Origin: Ectocarpus siliculosus
Taxonomy: Eukaryota > Sar > Phaeophyceae > Ectocarpales > Ectocarpaceae
Assembly (NCBI GenBank): GCA_000310025.1
Contig: FN648587.1
Location: forward strand, 33,667 to 97,666
DNA length: 64,000 bases
Direction: 5' to 3'
Positions 20,961 to 33,849 of the stretch are shown in pieces. Under the pieces are notes generated by a model. The model was not told where the DNA came from. It made no database searches and saw only the letters and a list, made by a program, of their open reading frames with translations. Numbering within the stretch: position 1 is the stretch's first letter; each line of letters begins with the position of its first letter. The position numbers and the translations under genes were made by a program.

Positions 20961-22559
20961 TCCATGCGCAAAACATTACAGCCTAGTTGTTGTGATTAGC
21001 CTCGTGTTTCGCCTTTATGCCCATGCGCCAAAACATGCAGCCTTCTCATTGTCATCCTGTAGAAGGTATACTCATTTTTTTTCAATTTGCGGGTGCATAG
21101 AAAGATGGTTATCGTGGTTACAACCCGTCCCGGTCTACGCCCCGAACAGAGACAGACGTGACCGTCTGTCTGTGATTTCAAAACAGTTCGTCAACAAAGT
21201 ATTCGATGCGGTATGTTGTTTCCTCTTCAACTTTTTACTGAAGAATACATAATATCTACTGGTGTTGTCCGTGCCATGACCTTTTTATATTTTTTCTATC
21301 TTTTAACAGTAGTAGAACTCCAACCAAATATTTGTTCAGGAGGGGAAGGACTGCACACTGCTGGTGTCAGTCAAACCCAGCGGCCTTGTGATCAAGGAGG
21401 GGGATATATCCTTCTCCCGACGTCCCCATTGGGGCATCGGTGCCACTACGCGTGCGTGTGCGCCAAGCACAAAGACGTCCTCAAGGACGTCTTTGTGGTC
21501 TAGGACAAGCGCAACGCCAAGTGCTTCGAGAAACAACAGGGGTCCAGAGTCGAGCAGGCCGAGAAACTCGCCCGCATCGAGGCGACGGTCGGGTTCGCGG
21601 CGCTCGCCTCAGACTCTGACGACGAACTCCTCAAAGACTCGTAGCGCTTAATTGAGCGTGCTTGAGTCACCCGTAGTAGTTCCTGGTTTGAATCAGGGCT
21701 ATTGACACTTTCTTGGGCTGTTGACACGCCCACTTTTTGTGGGCACTAGACAGGCATCGTTGCGTGTCCTCCGTTTGTACGTTCTACGAGCACACATCAA
21801 ACGGTTTCGGAAACGACCAAGTCCGCATCCAAGGCTCTCCACCGTCTTTTTACATACACCGCTCTGTTTGCATTCCTTTTGTATCGCCCCCTGTGTTCAA
21901 GCCCGTCAGGGCACTCATTCCGGAGGGAGATCTTGTACACATATATATGCTGTGGACGCACACCGCCGCATCCGAGGAGGAGTAGGTCTGTCTGTCCAGT
22001 GGTGTGGTGACAGGATGCTCGGACGAGTCTGTGCCCTGCGATACAATCTTTGTGTGGTTCACTACGCTGTTGTGGCTGGTGAAGTATCTGGACCTTTTGA
22101 ACAGCAAACCTACGCCTCAGGTCAAGTGAGGGTGGCGAGAGGATTTTGTCTGAGCCGTGGGCAGAACGTGGGCCCGTCTCAGATAAAAAAACAACGTTAT
22201 CTCACCCTCTTTTTGCCTGCTGTACAACCATAGCCTACGAAGCGACCGCAGCACACAGCACACACCCGCTACTGCAGAGACTCTTATCCCCGAGATTCTC
22301 TCCTCCTTCATCTCCATCCGCCGCCTCTTTTCTATCATATGTGAGATTCCAACCAATTTTTTTGGTAGGATTTAGTCGATCGATACTATTCAAGACGTGA
22401 CGGAATCACACCGATGGGAATCGAGCTAGCTGGAACAAGGTGCCCCGCCTCCGAAACGTGTTCTTGTGGAAAGACGTTGTGCGAAAAAGGCTGTCGCGTC
22501 ATCAAACGCTTCGTAACGCCAAGACTACCATACGTCATCGAAAGGAGGAGCTTTCCGTG
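20961..22559. other. mostly anonymous sequence
   Basis: No complete gene. It contains the coiled-coil pseudo-exon described separately (21444-21644), a GC hairpin of the CCCCATTGGGGC type at about 21424, and pyrimidine-rich DNA at 22200-22340. Confidence 0.4.
21444..21644 (+). pseudogene. short coiled-coil C-terminal exon with in-frame stop
   Basis: One frame reads CVCAKHKDVLKDVFVV, then a TAG stop (21501-21503). It continues DKRNAKCFEKQQGSRVEQ, AEKLARIEATVGFAALA and a final acidic SDSDDELLKDS before TAG at 21642-21644. The charged heptad-like pattern suggests a coiled coil. The family is not recognised. It looks like the tail of a gene disabled by one nonsense change. Confidence 0.35.
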
Positions 22560-22960
22560 AAAGTCCATGGAGGTAGCGAAAAGTGCCATGGAAGTCCATG
22601 AAAGTCATCCATGAATCGCTTCATGGCGGCAGCCCATGAAAAATTCCACGGATGTCGACCATCTTTACATAAAGCCGAAATGGTGTTCGACGAACGAAAT
22701 CGTTGTAGACAGTCATGAATGTTCCTAAAGTATTTTGATGGAATTCCATGGGTTTCCAATGAAATCCCATGAAAGTGTACGAAGCGTTTCATGGAACCCC
22801 ATCGAGTACCATGGAAGTGTATGGGATATTTCATGCAAGTCCGTAAGTCACCCCATTTTTCAGGTCATGGAATTGCATGGACTTCAATGAAATGACTTAC
22901 ATGAACCTTTCACGGGCGCTCATCGAAGCCTATTTGTTGTCGATGGAATTCCACGGCATG
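22560..22960. repeat. CATG-rich palindromic low-complexity block
   Basis: About sixteen CATG tetramers occur in 400 bases, mostly as CCATGGAA, CATGAAA or TTCCATG, with irregular 10-40 base spacing. Chance would give one or two. The motif is its own near-complement, so the region can form many alternative hairpins. Confidence 0.65.
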
Positions 22961-24500
22961 TGTTAAACATAACTTCAGAAGAAACGGTGTCACATGTAAA
23001 CTCTCTCCCACCACTGGGGAATATGGACGCGCTATTTACAGAAGCCAACTTTCCTTCCGGCACCCAACCAAGGTCGGCAATGACAAACGGTTGCACCCGG
23101 CGGAGCGACCACTCGGTGACGACCGCAGGCGAGTTGAGCGCCGACTCAAGCTTGAATCCCGAGGATGCTCCAAGCCGAGTTTGTTTTCACCATCCGGCAC
23201 CCGTCGGCTGCGCGTGTTGCACCGATTATCGAGATCGAAGCACTCGCGGCTGGCAGAAACAAGCTCGGAGGGTCCATCACCAGTGCTTCGATCTCTGAAT
23301 TGGGTGCAATAAAAGCGGCATTTAGGGAATCTCCCTGGCGCAATTTTGTCACAGCCCTCATTTCGCCGCCCGTCGCCAGACCAAAGGGCGTCCAGGAATA
23401 CGCAAATGGGACGCAGGAGCAGATGCAGCGATCGTACCTAATCACCCCATGAAAAGGGAGAGGAGAAACGGCGTAGAGAAGAAGAGAGGGACAAAGACGA
23501 GACGACACTCCGGAGGAGTAAGGGCCGAAACATTGATCCAAGCATGGATGGTGCCAACCGTGCGAGGGGAATTGCCCCCGACAATGTGGCCCCGATTCCT
23601 TCCTCGCTCGAGAGTTTTTACTCGCCGGCCTTTCTCTCACCGTTACGGGTGGTGGTTTGGGTCACGTCGTAAAGCCTATCCCCTCGTAACCTTCGAAAAT
23701 ATTTACCATACCCTGCCGCACACCTGTCTTTCTTTAGCCCGTATCTTGGTCATCGTGATAAAGTCCATTTACCTTGATTTGAGGGGTTTGAAAGCAGTTT
23801 GTGTGCCTGCTCTTCGTTTGTCCGCAGAAAAGGCCATGCCACGAGCGTGTACCATGTCTTGTCGTTTTGAGAGCTTTTGTGAGATTCCACAACAGCAACA
23901 ACGCCACCAAGAACAACGAAAGAATGAGAGCCGTCACGTGTTCGGTGGATATCCGGGGATCAAGTAGAATCGTTATATTGTTGTCTTGTTTTGGGCTGTT
24001 GCCCCTTGTGCTCATTCCTCACCATGCCTATTGAAGCAAACATCGCAATGATACAATTTTACATATGAGTATCAACATGATTATGGGGGCGTCAATGAAC
24101 ATCCACTTAGACCCGAAAGACGCCCGTGGACGTTGTCCGCGGACAAGTCCAGTGAATGTCCCTGCCGGTTCACTTGAGTTCCTGTTTTTTCCCGCAATCA
24201 CGCAAGCACTTCATCACGCCAGGACACCCATACGTAGCGGCTTCCTAGGTTCTAGCGAGGGTATGTATGGGATCTATGATGTGATGGATAGGTAGTCTCT
24301 TCTACTTTGTTTGACCCGTTTACTCTCCTGGTATGTGGTGTAGCAGACGACACGACGAGTGCTGGAGCTAGGGAATTTACGATTGAAAAACGATGGATGC
24401 AGCATACCACGTGAAATGTATCTTGCTCTTTGAATCAGTGGCTGCCTAGGTTTAAACGAGGATATGTGTGGTGCTGTGGTGTGTCTTCGTGAGATAATAT

Positions 24501-24540
24501 GTAGAGACATCAATTTTGGCATAGAGACATCAATTTTGGC
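24501..24540 (+). repeat. 20 bp tandem duplication
   Basis: Two adjacent copies of a 20-mer containing AGAGACATCAATTTTGGC differ by one base. Confidence 0.85.
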
Positions 24541-27500
24541 ATTCGCATTCAAAGCATCACGCATTTTCGAATGGGCCGTTTCACGAGACGGATCACCCCC
24601 TAGGGCTGATACATTGTCAGTGGTCAGCCGTTTTGCGCGGCCGATGCAGCGATGAAAAGGAGAGCTTTCGCCACGTATGAGTTTGTACTCACGGACAGCA
24701 GCAGCAACGAGTCAGCCGGGAGATAGAACTGTACGGGGCACAAAAGCTTTTAGTCGACTTCAACCGTAGGTGTCCAGATAATGATCTCGATGTGGGTGTT
24801 GTAGAATGTTGTGTTCCATGAGGGGCTTGGTCGGGACTCCTACCTTTGCAGTCGTGGTCCCCCGGCTGGTTTTATTTAGGTGGAGTGAGACAGATGTGAA
24901 AGAGTCAACGCCGCGCCTCGTAGTTAATGTGGCTGGCGAGACGATGGGCGCTCCGTGTATCTCACTCTCCAACGTGTCTCAACCCGAAAAAAATAAAATA
25001 AAACTTTTTTGTCGAAGGCCGAACAAACTGCAGTTTATTGTTTCACGGAAGAGTTCGGAAAATCTCCCACATCTACGTGCGTGCGTGTTTGGGTTCTTGT
25101 TGTGCCGCCCTGGAGGCGCGTTTATTCGGATGTCTTGGTTCGGTTTTCTGGGGTCCCAAAAAGAGAAAGGTCTCACGGAGTACTCCTTGTGCTGCCTCGC
25201 TGCTCCTGCGCAAAGGTTTGATAGACGCTTGTCCACCTGACCCAACGGCCAAGTTGTGAGAAAGGCACATGTGTAACATGCAGCCCGGTTTGGAGGGCCA
25301 CGCGGCAGAGAAGGGCAGCAGCTAGCTACATCGATATCTAAACCAGGCTAGCAATCATGCCGTAGTTTTTCTCTCACTGGGCTGAGGGACGAGGGCGGGA
25401 TGATAATGGAGCACGCTTGGCCGGAGCGCACTGCCGCGTAGGGGACTACTACTACTCTGGAACCCAACACCCCGTGTGGTGTGCTTTCTGTGACTCGGAG
25501 GAGCCACCTTTGCTATGTAGAAGTAAGTCAGCGTAGCATGGGGTGTTTTCTGAATGATAGTGCGTACCATTGGGGGGCACACTCGTCCAAGACTGCTTCT
25601 GTACAACAGTTTCGTCCCGTCTGGTGGTATTCGGACGGAGATTTTTGCTTATGTAGCAAAGACACGTCAGGATACCGCGGAGGCTTTGTGCCGTGCGGAA
25701 CGTGTGGTACGGGGGAAGTCTCCCTCGGTAGGCCACAGTAAATATAAATCGAAGCAATTCGAAAAACAATAAATGAGTAACTCGACAGAAGAAAACAATA
25801 AAGCAGAGCTAGAGAGGGCCGCAACACCACGAGTTGCAACCACACCCACATATGCAAATGATCGATCAAAGACTAGTCCGTACGCTTAGGGCACAAAAGG
25901 GTTAGAACTAGTGCTTGTGGGGAAACATTGAAAGTAGAGGTTGATGAACGAGTTTGTGGGGGGTAAATGTATTTTTTGCCCGCGCGAAAAGCAATTACAA
26001 CGTACAATGTATCCCGTGCATTTTGAGGGTCCCTCGGCTAAATAAGGCAACCAATGAATCAATAAACCTCCGACAGACACACCCAAGACATTCCTTGGGA
26101 GGTTTCCGATCGCCGCTGCTGGCGGTAGAGGAAGTCATTGACCCCCCGGTTCTCGTGCAGAAATGCGGGTGTACGTGCGTTGTTGTGAGAGGACAGCGAG
26201 CGCTAGGAAACACGGACTCATAATAGATATCCCGCTGGTAGGTTTGGTCGTGTACGACATACGTGGGTTGATGGCGAGCGTGGAATTTTTGTAGACTCTT
26301 CTGACGGCGGGTGCCCGAAGGTCAATGTTCAAGTCTTACTGTAACAGACCGTTCCTCGCTTAACGCCCTACTTCCACGCGTCTATATGACACTAAGACAC
26401 TCCCCACACCACAACACAGAAATAAACACCCATGGCTCAGTTGTAAAGGCGTAAGACCCACGAGAAGGGAAAAAATATCGTATGAGTCCTGGCCCGAGAG
26501 TAGAAAAGCAACGCAAAAAGTGGCCAAAGGTACGTGCGAAAAAAAATAAAGCGAACGTTGCTCTGCGCACATTTTGCCAGAATCCCTTCAGTGCGTACCA
26601 TCATTTTGGTCATATATCCAACGCCTGATAATGCCCACCACACGGAAAGGTCGCCCCGAGTCGTAACCAGCTAATAACCGTGGGGTATTTTCCCTGAACC
26701 TGTGCGTGCGTGTCGTCCTGGGTACGTACAAATCCTCCGCGGGATGGAATCATTCGCGTTACACGAGCACGATGAGTGTTGTGAGCTCCGATTGAAGAAG
26801 CCCAGCGCAACATTCTAGCTGTGCTCGGGATGCAGACAAAGAAGCGTGACTTTGCATGGACGGCGTTTCGGCCCGATGTTGTGACTGGCCAAACATCCGG
26901 GCTCTCTCAGTACGTACGCAGTTGAGGACATCTATTATGGGCCGCGGCAGGGATTGATTCTTACAGGGGTGGCAAATAGAATACAGGGAAAATATTGCTT
27001 GCTTTTCCATTTTGGTGTATTTCGAGATGCACGTGGATGACTCACACCCTGTCTTTTGCAGCAGGTCCGCCGGGATTAAACCAAAATTCGCGTTCTTTTC
27101 GATTTTTATCAAAAAGCATGAACGGTGATATAGTGCCCAGAAACATCGTTTCGGTAGGGAAATTCACTGGACCATTATCCTTACAAGAGGTTTTGGACGT
27201 CGCTCGTCCACTATGTTGTGGGCAGGGTGGTGAAAAGCCACGAACATAAAATGTAACAATATCTTTGCGGACTGGGTACTACATAGTCTACAGTAGGAGG
27301 GTAGCCGGACGTAAGGTTCGATGTGACTCCCCCAGTGGGGCGGGCGGCCAGCGTGCGTGGGATGGCTGGTGAAGAATTTGAAACACGTTGGCGATTTTTC
27401 GAATTTCCGTGAGAATTGTTTCGAATTGTTTGGTCGCAGAAAAGAACGAAACAACACTTGGCGCCAAAAAAAATGATTGTGAGCAGAACAGAGAACGAAG

Positions 27501-28179
27501 AACGTCCTCGAACATCACTGCACCGTAGCCGTACAGCACCAAAGTTTAGCGTTGCGTGGATCATGACAAGAGTTGTTTCCGAATGACAACTGACTAACCC
27601 TAACCTGAAACAAGAGGGAAAAAAGTGAAGTTTATTCGTCGAACAGGTAGGGACAGTTTCGGGTTGTAGTTTCAGTATATGTTCGGAAAGTCGGGGTCGC
27701 AAGGGATGAAAGTAGAACTCCCTCCTGCCTGTCCATTGACAAGAAAGCTCGCAGCGGTGTAGCGAGTCAAGTGACGAACGGAAGGAAGGAAGGACAGCAG
27801 TAGCCGCGCAACGTAGACGGCGGCAGTCTTACAGCGAAAATCCTTCCTGGTGGGCCGAGAGAGGCCGCCAACGCAGACGCGTGTGAGGTGTGAGGTGAGC
27901 GCCGGATGTCAGGCCAAGTGTGATAAATAATCGTCTGAGATGCCCGCCGCAGCAGGCCGTGCGGCTAGGGAGGTGTCCTTGGTTCCAGGAGGGTGTGCCG
28001 ATAGCGGGTTAGCTGCAGTCAAAGAACCACCCGGAGGCTGGGTAGTCGAGCATCCATGCTACCCTCCAGACACAAAACTATCAAACTTTCAATCTGTGTC
28101 ACATGGGGGCACGTCTGGCAACACGGGGCGAGCTATCTAGCGTCCACAAGTGCCCCTAATCGTTGCTGTTGTGCTGCAG

Positions 28180-28358
28180 GTTTGGGGATGCGCGAGGGGC
28201 TGCTCTCACATGCACCGGATGTTCCCAATCCTATTTCGTGGTGCTACATGTCTGGGGAACGTAGGGCCGCTCCCTTATTCGGATGGAGCCCTCCTGGAAA
28301 TCGGAGCGCATGTAGTGGGCCGGGAGAGCGCTCTAGAGACACGAATCTGCCAAAGTTG
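28180..28358 (+). CDS. candidate internal exon, possibly part of an FHA-like domain
   Basis: The segment lies between GTTGTGCTGCAG and a consensus donor, GTGAGT. It is open in phase 0 and encodes WGCARGCSHMHRMF ... LLEIGAHVVGRESALETRIC. The spacing G-R-x(n)-hydrophobic resembles the start of a forkhead-associated (phosphothreonine-binding) domain. The downstream S-R-x-H part could not be found on a following exon with matching phase. Treat as an orphan exon candidate. Confidence 0.25.
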
Positions 28359-29219
28359 GTGAGTGCTGTAGGAGATATGGGCATCTCGACATGGAGGCGA
28401 CGGTGTGTGGCCTACGGCGTCGGGCAGTGCAGAAGAACACGCACGCAGCTTGTTTGTTGTGCATGTGTAGCGACAACGCACGACACACTATGCAGCAGCG
28501 GCAGCACATACCGAGGCAGGGAAGCACGTGCCGTGTGCTAGTATCGCAACCACCATACTACCGTTGTGTGGTTCCGCCAAACCTTGCATCGTCCGTAGCA
28601 CCTACCTACTGTTCGCCCATAAACACAACAGTAGTTGACACTACTCCGGAGACGAACAAAACAAAACAAAGCTGTGTGTGTACCTCCACGATTCGGCGGG
28701 GCCCTTGCTGTTTGTTATTCGATGTGTTTGCAGAGCCGATCTTGGGCAGAGACCGGAGCCAACGTTGATCCTCATGAGTTAGACGTCGACCTACAGTGAA
28801 ACCAGCAAGATTCCTCATGACAGTCATCATCATGTTCGTGTCGAGGATATCTATGACTGCCAACCATTGGGACCGCATAAAAAAAGAAGGTTAAAGTGTG
28901 ACGGAAAGAGAGGCTCTGATTTGGGATGGATCTCGTGACTTGAGCGGGTCTCTCTAGGCATAGGCTTGTGGCAATTCGTGGCCACAAGTCCATGGTTGTG
29001 CGTATAGGAAGGAAGTCACGCTTTCCAGAATGGTTACCAAAAGCTACCGACCTGATGGTAGCAGCCTCTCGATCAGTACCGAGTTCGAAGTGCGCGCTTG
29101 AACAGCGGTAGAGATGGAATGCGAAGGGCACTGCATGCGCCTTGACAAATACCTCATCTATGAGGGAAGCACACTACTAGTCACAACCGACGCCTGAAGG
29201 AATATTGTGTTCAGTTGAT

Positions 29220-29475
29220 GCTCTGTAGAGGGTATACAAAAAATATTCCCAAAGCCAGAGGGATATTACGAGACATGTATCCTCTAGAGGGTACCTTTAG
29301 GCATCTCCCCAGAGTGTTTTTAATTTCGCAAAACCCCTCTTTTGTCTGCAGAGGGTAAAAAACAGATATCCTCTAGACTTTAGAGGGTTGTGTTTTAAGT
29401 CCCTCAGAGGGGTGACTGAAAACGAATTTATACCCTTTGGGGGGTCAGGAAAATATAAGAACCCTCCAGAGGGCT
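29220..29475. repeat. degenerate CCTCTAGAGGGT palindrome cluster
   Basis: About ten imperfect copies of a CCCTCTAGAGGG-like palindrome, or its half (AGAGGGT), lie at roughly 20-35 base spacing at about 29224, 29256, 29281, 29308, 29333, 29348, 29367, 29402, 29431 and 29461. Separators are A/T-rich. Confidence 0.6.
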
Positions 29476-30165
29476 GAACTCATCCTCGCTGTAGCGGGTT
29501 TTTCGGCGAGTCGATTGGCCACGTGTGTAATGATTGGTCCCCCGCCCCACAATGGGGCGGGTGGCCACACCATCAGGATAGATGACGGTGAGGGTTGGGG
29601 GGGAAGTAAGAAATATGAAGGAAGACGACACGTTGTTAGAAGTAGAACGAAGGGATGGTGTATGGAGACGCAATGAATGGAAGACGTGAAGACAGACGTG
29701 AAGACGTCCGTTCGCGAAGAGCGAGAGGGCACAGGATGGTGAAGCATCGGCCCTCGCGCCCCCAGTGGGCGGGGGGGGCATGAGGAGTGAGAGATGTTGA
29801 AGTCTGCGAAAGCGGCCGACATTGTGCTGCGCGGCTATGGTCGATGTGCTGTCAATCATTTACCACATGTTGTACGTACAGCAGTAGTTCGGGACCACCT
29901 CTCGACCATTTCATTTCGTGGACAAATATTCCCGTAACAGTAGTCTAATCAATGATCATGAATGACACTTCGTGTTCATAGCATTTGTTGCTCCGTACAA
30001 CCAAGACGCGCGTCGTCACGAATCCACATCCTTCATTCGGTGCGGCAATGGTCGATCCCAACTACTTATTTCGTGCAAACTTCTGACGATAGCAACGATT
30101 GCAACATGATGAAGTACATATGCTGTTGGGAGGAGGAGATTATGTGCAGTCACTAGGGTTGTGAG
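29476..30165. other. no gene seen
   Basis: Contains a strong GC hairpin at about 29543 (CCCGCCCCACAATGGGGCGGG), a short GAAGACGTGAAGACAGACGTG duplication near 29690 and a second C-rich/G-rich hairpin near 29755. No protein was recognised. Confidence 0.4.
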
Positions 30166-31509
30166 GTCACTAGGGTTAAGGATGGGGGGCGGGGGGCCCA
30201 ACATCCAGGACGGATGGTGGGGAGTTTCCGGGAGGAAGGAAAGAAGAAGAAGAAGGGTAGAGGATTGGTAGGGGCGGGAAGAAGGGACGGTGTTGGGAGA
30301 GGCAAGGAAGTGGTGAAGAATTTCGGCACACGACGAGCGCGCGGTCCAGTCGGAGGTGAAAGGGACATGCCAGTCCGTAGTCTTGTCCCTATCGAAATCG
30401 AAAAGCCGAAAAATCGAGGTATACATTATATACATAACAATGGAGAAGGGGGACGAGGAAGGTACGAAGAGAGGAAATTGGACCCCACGTTCGAAGTTCG
30501 AAGTCGGTGTGAAAACCGCCGCAAGGAAGGAGTGCGAAGGAAAAAAAGAAAAAAGGAGACGTCGACGTTTTCGTCGAGGGACGATTCTTCCGTATAACGC
30601 AGGTACTCACAAATGCAAGACGGGGAGGTAAAATACCCATCGTGAAAGTCGAAGCGCAGGTCATAACCGCATATACATGACTAATGCGCGAGAAGTTACC
30701 ACGGAGAACAAGAAGTTTGAGGCCCGGCTTAGAAGTTTTGACACAAATACTCAAGCGACGATGGCAAGCGCAGCGTCAAAACTTCTCAAGAGGAAAAGTA
30801 CATACTTGTACAAAAAAGAAAAGGCCGGATGCCGACCTATGGCTCTCTCGGAATGTACGGATTCCTACAATTTCCAACAGGTATAATCCACAAGTAAGTA
30901 CGGACATATGAAGGTACTGGGTAGAGAGAGATCGGAACGGTTATTAATGTGGAGACAACAGCAACAACAACAATGATGAAGGTCGACCCGTCAGGCGTCG
31001 TTCGGTGTATAATGATAAATCCGAAAGATGGACTGCGTAAAGATACAGCGGTCTTTTTCGGCAGTGGTGGCAAAGAAATATGCAACCACATCAGCGGGGT
31101 ACCGTAGGAAATAGAAAACCGCCTTCTCTGTCGTTGCAGGCAGGTTTGCTTCCACAACCCGGGAGTCCAACCCACTCTTGTATTTCGGCCTACGAGACTT
31201 CAATCGACGCAAGCACCGGTAGGAGAGTGCGTGGCAGATGCCGTGACAGCGCAACTCCACTCTCCTACGACATCTATGTACAGCTAGTAGTACTGCTGTC
31301 GTTGTAGCACCATGTGGAACATCTCCGACGGGTATTCCTGCGCGGTAACGACAACATGGCGAGAGCTCTACGTGTACCCGTCGTCGACACATGTGGCAGC
31401 CGCACGGCACACGAACGGATGATGTTTGCATCGCATTGTACTATGGTTCGCCGTGGCAGGAAGTATCACATTCAGTTAGGTCGTTGCCGTAGTACGCGGA
31501 CGTCGAGTT
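30166..31509 (+). repeat. family B repeat, copy B2
   Basis: Same block order as copy B1, from ACTAGGGTTAAGGATGG to ACGCGGACGTCG. Relative to B1 it lacks half of the 5' hairpin and several short segments. It ends early, fusing to a Helitron-like fragment at about 31510. The conserved small ORF at about 30974 reads MKVDPSGVVRC and ends in a premature stop. Confidence 0.7.
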
Positions 31510-31859
31510 ACAGCACGGTGAATGCACGCAACCACTTTCTCAGTCATTGAGCTAGAGGTTGCGGTGCGGTAGATCGGTTTTAACTGTTTTTAAATGGGGT
31601 TCAAACATTTTTTAGGCCGTCTTCGCCGACGTGGGCGTGCCACTCTCACGACCACAGCGCCCATGTCGCGAGCTCTAGACTCCAATAGCGAGCCGAGTGC
31701 CAGCACCGTGAAGTATGGCTACATCTCCTGCATCTGGGCGCGTCTACGCAAGGGACTTCAAGGGACAATGGTATCTCAAGAATCAGGCAGCTCATTGGCC
31801 GAGATTTCGGAGAACGTCAACTCATAAATCATGGCACGTACTTGAAGAACAAGCATGCA
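31510..31859 (+). repeat. fragment of Helitron-like 5' flank
   Basis: Homologous to 1-345 in the same orientation and to 59800-60113 inverted. It abuts the downstream terminus of copy H1 directly, so two element ends meet here in opposite orientation. Confidence 0.7.
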
Positions 31860-32862
31860 TCATGTTATTTATACAAGGGCTCCGGACGTCGGGCGCAGAG
31901 GCGCCCTCGTCCTCAGTAGTAGGCTTAAAGGGAAGGTGTGAAGGCTGTGCACAGCATACCAAGGGCATGAAGCCGCAGGGTGATCGAATGAACGGTGTGA
32001 AGATGTTCGCGTTGTATTCGAGAAATGTGTCGTTCCCGGTGTAACATGAAGCCAAAAGGGTCGCGTGTACGTGAATTTTCGGCTAGCTTCGCCAGGTGCG
32101 GACGAAAAGGAGATGTAAGCTACGGTCGCCTCCCTATTCTTGCGCTGGTAAAAACGTAGTCGCACTCTCAGGCAACGTTCTCTAGTGGCTTTGCAGTGGC
32201 CAATATCCTCCCCAAAGGGGCCAAAGAAAGAACGAACACTGCAATTGTTCGACGGTATTGCCGGTAGTTGATGGTGTGTTTCCGCCTAGCTCTCATATTC
32301 AAACTTTTTTCAGTGTCGCGCCTTCCTCTAATGCCCCCCTCTAATGTTCTGGAGCTATTATTCAAACTTTTCAAGTTTTGTCCCGCTCGAATGGTCATAT
32401 TCTAACTTCTTCAGTGTCGATCCGCTCTAATGTCGCGCCCTTATCTCTTGGCCCCCTCTAACGTAAAAGAGTTGACGCCTCCCGCCTCGGATCATCGTTG
32501 CCCCTTACGGCCCTGGTGGATATTGCCGATTACCACTGCGGAAGGTATGGTTTCGTCGGCAGCCTTGTGCGCAGGTCTCGAGCTTCTTAATGTTGAAGCG
32601 CGACGGTGATGGCCGTGATGATGTCGGTGATGGTGCAGGCGGTAGGGTGCCTGCGCTGGCGGCAGAATGCAATTATTGGGGAGATGGATGTAAGAGCGTG
32701 TACTGTCATAATGTCTAGATGATACCGTATAACATAATGAATTTAAAGCAGATAAAAGAGGTTGTTGGGGAGGAGGTAATGTGGAGGCATTAAAGTGGAT
32801 GTTTCTCTGAGCATCAAAAATTCGTTTGGCTGCGATGATTTCTTCAACACGGAATAGTTCTC

Positions 32863-33560
32863 CTAGTGTTGTTGGAGGTCAAATATGCGGTGGTACGCAC
32901 GTCCATGCAAGGTGAGCGTTGAAGAGGCTGGCGGTTCAGTCCATGTTTTTTTTTTAATACCGTCGGCGCCTAAAGCAGTAAATCCGAAAAGCCCGTTGTA
33001 CCTTCTTTGAGCAGAAATTAATTTAGTAGTTTCAAACAGCGCCATAAGATGGTGGGGGATAGATTTGAGAGGATGGATACACGACTTGCCTTTGCTACAA
33101 CAATTTAATCCCTTTTCTTCTTTCCAAAGTTTAGCATTGCAGTGAGAACTTGTGATAATCTGTGGATCATCCAAACCGTGTGTTTCAGGTCGAAAGGTGC
33201 CGAGGGGAAGTCGAATGATTGCGAGTCAACATCTTGCACTCCAAGGCGGATTTGGTTATTAGCATCCCCGCGAAGGCTGTCGAGACTGGGTGCCGGTAAC
33301 CTTGGTGCTCGATTCCTCATTTGGCAAAAATGTTGACGTATCATATCTTGTTCAGGGTCTGAGTCGTGTGGTGCGTTATTGTTTGCATTACGACGTCGAC
33401 GTTCCGTTAGTATTTCAGCACGTCTTCGTCTGCGAGATCTTCCTAGTTCTGCGTGTTGCGCGTTATCCGGACAGGTTTGTGGTGTTCGAGTTTCAGGCGT
33501 CGTTCGTGGTTGGGTGAGCGATCTTCGTTGGGTATTTCGACGAGCTGAAGGTGGTCGTTG
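32863..33560 (-). pseudogene. Helitron-like N-terminal domain protein fragment (H1)
   Basis: Successive minus-strand pieces read an arginine-rich stretch with RRRNANNNAPHD, then QMRNRAPRLPAP and SQSFDFPSAPF. Next come HCNAKLWKEEKG with CCSKGK, IHPLKSIPHHLMALFETT, RRYNGLFGFTALGA and LTLHGRAYHRIFDLQQH. The order C-x-A-x-LW-x-E, CC-x-GK, nIR-YN, F-T-ALG and HG-x-YH matches the N-terminal domain of Helitron replication proteins. Frames change between pieces, indicating indels or unrecognised introns. The protein's usual Rep and helicase parts do not follow. Confidence 0.6.
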
Positions 33561-33849
33561 AGTTGGAGTTGTTTGTACGTTCCTTGAGGGAGTGTTACTC
33601 TGGCTGGGTGTAGAACTTTGGTGTGGGTTGTGACGTGCAGTATGTGATCGTGTTTGGCGATATTTGAGATGCGGCTGCTGAACGAGTTAACCCGATGAAT
33701 TGGCGTCGGCCGACATCGATGATTGTCACACATGGGGTGATATCTTTACTCAATTAATAGTTGGCGAAAGCCAGTTGAAGGTGGCAACAAAGTGCCTTGA
33801 ATAACTTGAGACGTTTACTTTTTTCTGAAATGGAAACACGCGTCTTACT

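Larger units (their letters stand above)
22961..29199. other. 6 kb with no confident gene
   Basis: No recognised domain or transposon protein. Noted inside are a short inverted repeat around 23230-23300 (ATCGAGATCGAAGCACT versus AGTGCTTCGATCTCT), a perfect short tandem at 24501-24540, a telomere-like CTAACCCTAACC at 27594, a GC hairpin near 27329 and the candidate exon at 28180-28358. Confidence 0.35.

Noticed and set aside
22386-22834. Minus-strand frames in the CATG block
   Set aside because: They repeat FHG and MKRF-like words because of the palindromic repeat, not because of protein coding.
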